This document shows, one piece after another, positions 6,573 through 7,007 of a stretch of 7,007 nucleotides of DNA. The translations under genes were made by a program, and so were the position numbers. Origin of the DNA: Chlamydiota bacterium. Lineage in GTDB: Bacteria > Auribacterota > UBA3054 > B51-G9. The stretch covers positions 1 to 7,007 of the forward strand of contig QMOL01000153.1 in the NCBI GenBank assembly GCA_003648225.1, given 5' to 3'. A model generated the notes under the pieces. The model made no database searches. It saw nothing but the letters and a program-made list of their open reading frames with translations, and was not told the origin of the DNA. Positions within the stretch are counted from its first letter, which is position 1. Each line of letters starts with the position of its first letter.

Positions 6573-7007
6573 TTATTTTGTTAATAGTTCTAATGCCTGG
6601 AAATACTTTTCACGTGTCTTTTTGATGATTCCTTCCGGAAGTTCAGGGGCAGGAGGCTCTTTATGCCAATCCAATGAACTTAAATAATCTCTTACAAACT
6701 GCTTGTCAAAAGACGGCTGCGATTTCCCGGGTTCATAAACATCTAATGGCCAGAACCTTGAAGAATCGGGCGTGAGAACTTCATCTATTAATGTTAATCT
6801 TCCATCCACAAGACCAAATTCAAATTTTGTGTCGGCAAGTATTATTCCACGATTCTTAGCGTGATCACGCGCGGAAGAATACAATGCCAGACTGACATTG
6901 CGGACTTCTGTAGCAAGTTCTTCACCTATGATTTCAACCATCTTTTCAAAAGGTATATTTTCGTCATGTCCGGATTCGGCTTTAGTTGAAGGTGTGAAAA
7001 TAGGCTC
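6573..7007 (-). CDS. purC: SAICAR synthase (C-terminal part, 5' end outside window)
   Basis: The last 144 residues of phosphoribosylaminoimidazole-succinocarboxamide synthase, which joins aspartate to CAIR using ATP in purine synthesis. The frame stays open to the right edge, and bases 6942-7007 encode the family stretch PIFTPSTKAESGHDENI, so the ATG at 6941 is internal. Further signatures are ADTKFEFG (58-65 of the visible part), LIDEVLTPDSSRFWP (73-87) and QPSFDKQFVRDYL (97-109), followed by KEPPAPELP near the C terminus. The long C-terminal form with DSSRFWP and QPSFDKQ matches the ~300-residue class (yeast-like) rather than the ~237-residue E. coli form. The stop at 6573-6575 lies 19 nt before the ftsH start, so the two are probably co-transcribed. 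It shares a metabolic link with folP, since purine synthesis uses folate one-carbon units. No promoter is visible because the 5' end is missing. Confidence 0.97.
   Translation of the reverse strand, partial: EPIFTPSTKAESGHDENIPFEKMVEIIGEELATEVRNVSLALYSSARDHAKNRGIILADTKFEFGLVDGRLTLIDEVLTPDSSRFWPLDVYEPGKSQPSFDKQFVRDYLSSLDWHKEPPAPELPEGIIKKTREKYFQALELLTK

Noticed and set aside
1..7007. Mobile elements, CRISPR arrays, tRNA/rRNA genes, defence or toxin genes
   Set aside because: Coding sequence fills nearly the whole window with housekeeping and envelope genes; no transposase, repeat array, cloverleaf or unusual base-composition block was seen.

Overview
The window reads as ordinary, gene-dense chromosome from an AT-rich Gram-negative (diderm) bacterium. 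A MlaE/MlaF/MCE lipid transporter with a lipid-anchored partner implies an outer membrane. I see no mobile element, CRISPR array, tRNA, rRNA or prophage gene. FtsH carries features I associate with the PVC superphylum (Verrucomicrobiota, Lentisphaerota and relatives), such as a 'LGATMQLPEKDKY' stretch after the zinc site. That placement is recall-based and low confidence.

Layout: at the left edge (<1-326, + strand) is the C-terminal part of a family-2 glycosyltransferase of the polyprenyl-phosphate sugar transferase type. Everything else is on the - strand and looks like one co-directional operon. In transcription order it holds purC (3' part, 6573->7007), ftsH (4511-6553), folP (3655-4488), a STAS-mlaE permease fusion (2477-3613), mlaF (1722-2480), mlaD (880-1677) and an ABC-transport auxiliary lipoprotein (297-887). 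Gaps between genes are 19, 22, 41, -4, 44 and -8 nt. No intergenic stretch exceeds 44 bases. The operon's last gene and the glycosyltransferase converge and overlap by 30 bp.

How the genes fit together: purC (purine synthesis) and folP (folate synthesis) are linked because purine synthesis consumes formyl-tetrahydrofolate. ftsH is an inner-membrane quality-control protease that in E. coli also sets LpxC levels and so the lipopolysaccharide/phospholipid balance. The last four genes form a complete inner-membrane MCE-type lipid transporter: permease with built-in STAS domain, ATPase, periplasmic MCE protein with a long helical tail, and a PqiC-like lipoprotein. No mlaC or mlaA is present here, so the set looks like a Mla/Pqi hybrid in which a protein tunnel may replace the soluble MlaC shuttle.

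I found no clearly new biological system. The points most worth a second look are the hybrid MCE gene set, the in-register antisense overlap of the two convergent genes, the Pro-to-His change beside the MlaF Walker B motif, the degenerate STAS loop, and the near absence of Shine-Dalgarno sites except at the last gene.
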